From Serratia plymuthica (GTDB lineage: Bacteria > Pseudomonadota > Gammaproteobacteria > Enterobacterales > Enterobacteriaceae): a stretch of 64,000 bases of DNA. The translations under genes were made by a program, and so were the position numbers. The notes under the pieces were generated by a model. It was given only the letters and a program-made list of their open reading frames with translations. It was not told the DNA's origin and did not search any database. The stretch covers positions 2,294,001 through 2,358,000 of the forward strand of contig NZ_CP068771.1 in assembly GCF_018336935.1 (NCBI RefSeq). The letters are read 5' to 3'. Below are positions 63,301 to 64,000 of the stretch, piece after piece; the first letter of the stretch is position 1, and every line of letters begins with the position of its first letter.

Positions 63301-64000
63301 TGGTCGGCGCTCTGGGCGAAACGGGGGAGCAGTTTTGCCGGGTTTTAGGGCAGCGCTATCAGGCAGAGTTGGTGATTTTCTCTCGCCGCCCGGAAAGCCA
63401 GGTAGCGCCGATTCTGGCGCGCATCCGGGCCTCTGGCGCCCGGGTTATTTATCATGCCGTCGACATTCTGGATATCGGCCAGATCGGCCAGGCGATGCAG
63501 CAGCTGAAATCTGCCGGCATCACCCTCCACGGGGTTGTGCAGCTGGCCCGACAGGTGAGCGACGGTTCCATCGTGAATAAGCCTTGGGATGCGTTTCGGC
63601 AGACGCTGGCGGCGAAGGTCGCAGGCACCCTGAACATCGACGCGGCAACGGCCAATGAACCCTTGGCGTTTTTCCTGATGTTTTCTTCCGTCGCCGCGTT
63701 CGGCATTCAAGGCTCTCCGGATTATGCCTATTCCGCCGCGTTTCAGAACGCGTTTGCCCGCTACCGGCAACAGCGGGTCGCCCAGAAACAACGGCATGGG
63801 CTCACGGCTTCCCTTTGCTGGGGGCAATGGGAAACTGACGGCGCCGTTGAGGCCGAGCGGCTGCCTGCACGTTTGGCGCATCTGGCGCGGCAGGGCATGG
63901 GCAGCATTAATGCCCCGGCGGCGGTACGGCAGATACAAGCCGGGCTGGCAGAGGGCGCCACGGCCCTGGTGGCCGTGACCGACTGCGACAAGGCGAGAGT
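57318..64000 (+). CDS. oocL: Trans-AT polyketide synthase 2 (OocL-like), N-terminal part
   Basis: Open from the ATG at 57318 to the window edge (2,227 residues seen). Domains: ACP (Ser90); KS about 213-648 with Cys381 and both His motifs (ECHGTGTPLGDP, KSNIGHTETAAG); post-KS linker ending LPTYPFDRRRYW; tandem ACPs (Ser932 and Ser1045), each reading LDSI..AEW, the Trp pattern of beta-branching carriers; KS about 1132-1550 with Cys1298; KR from about 1990 with GALGETG NADPH loop and DYAYSAAF active-site Tyr, cut by the edge. No AT. The leading ACP probably completes the module begun by the final KS of PKS 1, making a split module across which the monooxygenase may act. GAGGCG precedes the start. 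Confidence 0.88.
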   Translation, partial: MTGKDNNTHDLHESARNALEAELMQSARKPMPTDVNPARAAVEWPLAAAVGDGCRQALRQEVLGIFSMILKLPAEKIDSEEKISTYGVDSIVITEIMGRIAGALGVSLSAAIFFEARNIEELTDIIMARFGQHVAARYEPSPVRSDDSRSAEWALGQRRGPAAAADIVAGEKSARHLQALLAKSHQIKRQRERRAAPGDRARPIGAPANGRYEPIAIIGMSGMFAQSSSVEALQRHLYQGRDCISEIPKERWDWKAIYGNPKDGELTNVKYAGFIQDVDKFDPGFFGISPREAQTMDPQHRLFIESAWQLIESSGYAPSALAGKKVGVFAGINLQDYAETVLNAQSRDIVELTAIPHMFCPNRLSYLLDVHGPSEIIDTACSSSLVAIHRAVMSIQHGDSDMAIAGGANLILSPKMHILYSKAEMICEDGRCKTFSDQANGYARGEGVGVVMLKRLSAAQADKDRILGVIIGSAENHGGAATSLMAPNPNAQAQLIRDAHSKSGVDPRSITYIECHGTGTPLGDPIEVNGLKTAFKNLYQEHGLHTAAAKHCALGSVKSNIGHTETAAGVAGVIKVLLAMQDEYLPKSLHCQNLNPLLELEESPFYVLQEGETWQRPTIGDVTQPLRAGVSSFGAGGANAHLVIEEYRQEPDEPLSLVLEPEIIVLSAKNSERLQVYAQHLTQYVAQNSAYVATHFKQFAYTLQTARDAMPVRAAFVAEDAASLLRQLTLLAQKTPAAASDEAIFVNNEGAERASHADAQDIARWWQNRQLSEVARAWVTSGAVDWRQLYAGRHYPRLALPTYPFDRRRYWIKETQPQPAVTVAAIQPAKEPMKRASHSEKIRLQPLKSKRDANPPVAAGGDAALAQGGRRDEQDHDDNGVATVNGNGALRSGERPLESVIDALRASLARALCCAEADIHLDRSFAEMGLDSIVGAEWVHDINRQLGSALSATRLYDYSSVRQLAQFIALSGAPEPRHAGDTPRHDGRPAIAPSTVAASARSAERQREPVAAIAPLLKASLADALYIAVEDIQNDRAFSALGLDSIIGAEWINEINKTLGTALSATRLYDYPNIQALAEYIATQSDGATPRPKPNAAVSAPEDARPEVLKPAASIAPARSEEAAIPHRRQEKIAIIGMAGRYPDADNLTQYWDNLANGRNAVREVPKARWDVDQYFDADRRAEGKVYCKWLGALTDIDCFDPLFFSISPAEAEGMDPQHRLFLQEGYKAFEDAGYSPEALSQQNCGVYMGIMSYEYAHLMLNSPRPLSGTGNSFAIGAARIPYFLNLKGPAIPVDTACSSSLVATHLAVTALQNEEIDLALVGGVSLYLMPETYMGMCSAGMLSPEGQCKAFDDTADGFVPGEGAGCLVLKRLSQAEADGDHIYGVIIGSGINQDGKTNGITAPSVNSQIELEREVYRRSQINPDSISYVETHGTGTKLGDPIEFEALTAVFREQTSRKRFCGLGSVKSNIGHASAASGMASVHKTLLSMKHRQLAPSLHFIKPNQHVNFEDSPFYVNTQLQPWRHDENQPRRAAVSAFGYSGTNAHMVIEEYLPPVSDVAEDKPQVIALSAMRADRLPLMAENLLAWLQEEQTAGRTVDMSRLAYTLLSGRQAMTERLAFVAASVGELQEKLGRFIAGDIATPPLFRGTVNGNPPALERHQCANPADLHALAAAWATGAALPWDLLYPQAAEGAERRFPQRISLPTYPFYRQPCWFEETDGVVAPALSADAAGTAPADEETPWLRATEAWVEVNADKDTPWVERIEANRDRQILVLDQTAADYRSVEQVCRHLQQITDNAQPLWDVRHIALPKDALTAEAQSAALQEALSAAIPHPDKPLAIFLFLPDSPDAEAESGLRLAYLCVQAVQAVARLNPVQFYCCHRADYDRGLTAAAVQYEALCGLLRSAILETVGHSYRNVIFSPQTAHRETALQLMQTWLCDGMSAPEAGRQTQAIGASTVRFSGGRQYTLRVSESERPETADAHFRTGATYLMVGALGETGEQFCRVLGQRYQAELVIFSRRPESQVAPILARIRASGARVIYHAVDILDIGQIGQAMQQLKSAGITLHGVVQLARQVSDGSIVNKPWDAFRQTLAAKVAGTLNIDAATANEPLAFFLMFSSVAAFGIQGSPDYAYSAAFQNAFARYRQQRVAQKQRHGLTASLCWGQWETDGAVEAERLPARLAHLARQGMGSINAPAAVRQIQAGLAEGATALVAVTDCDKAR

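Noticed and set aside
1..64000. tRNA, rRNA, CRISPR arrays, insertion sequences and transposase genes
   Set aside because: None seen: no cloverleaf-like GTTCRANYC segments in gene gaps, no spaced direct repeats and no transposase motifs.

Overview
The window looks like chromosomal DNA of a Serratia-type enterobacterium. The evidence is the pqq operon order, the ddc/dat diaminopropane pair, BamA-, MipA- and LamB-type outer-membrane genes, a chitobiose-type PTS with a GH1 phospho-beta-glucosidase, and a trans-AT polyketide cluster that strongly resembles the oocydin A (haterumalide) cluster known from Serratia and Dickeya. The species call is inference from gene content, not from a database match.

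Layout. 1-3639 (minus strand): an M19 dipeptidase followed by pqqA-B-C-D-E (pqqE runs off the left edge). 4292-5536: a LysR regulator divergent from the wreck of a short-chain dehydrogenase gene, then an inverted pair of REP-like hairpins. 5779-8656: ddc and dat, which make 1,3-diaminopropane. 9310-17554: an unusual plus-strand locus with a secreted thiaminase-I-like protein, two LecB-like calcium lectins, a jacalin-like lectin and a 1,706-residue RHS/YD-repeat protein whose C-terminus carries a His/Cys (clan-CD-like) domain and has no downstream immunity gene. 17592-19742: an Old Yellow Enzyme-type oxidoreductase divergent from a MerR regulator across a textbook 19-bp-spacer MerR promoter, then an NTF2-like protein. 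19797-24891: MipA, a solitary full-length BamA paralogue and a periplasmic aldose-epimerase-like protein. 24969-31199: a LacI-controlled beta-glucoside locus (regulator, PTS IIB, IIC, GH1 enzyme, IIA and a LamB-type porin). 31247-36002: a TetR regulator with two operator-like palindromes, an ABC membrane domain lacking an ATPase, and an RND pump lacking an adaptor gene. 36138-37193: an FAD oxidoreductase.

37633-64000 is the left part of a trans-AT PKS cluster. It holds an alpha/beta hydrolase, a LysE-type exporter, a complete HMG-CoA-synthase beta-branching cassette on the minus strand (ACP, decarboxylating KS with Ser for Cys, HMGS, ECH1, ECH2), and, divergently, a 3,651-residue PKS with a DH-FkbM-FkbH-ACP loading region, an FAD monooxygenase, and a second PKS that continues past the right edge. 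No AT domain is present in either PKS. The FkbH domain should load a glyceryl unit from a glycolytic phosphoglycerate. Both PKSs carry tandem ACPs with the Trp signature of beta-branching carriers, which are the expected substrates of the cassette. The monooxygenase sits at the junction between the two PKSs, as OocK does in the oocydin system.

The most unusual candidate system is the thiaminase/lectin/RHS locus. The polyketide cluster is of a known type but has notable details: a Ser-active-site KS after the loading region, embedded tandem crotonase domains and a non-catalytic DH-like C-terminus.
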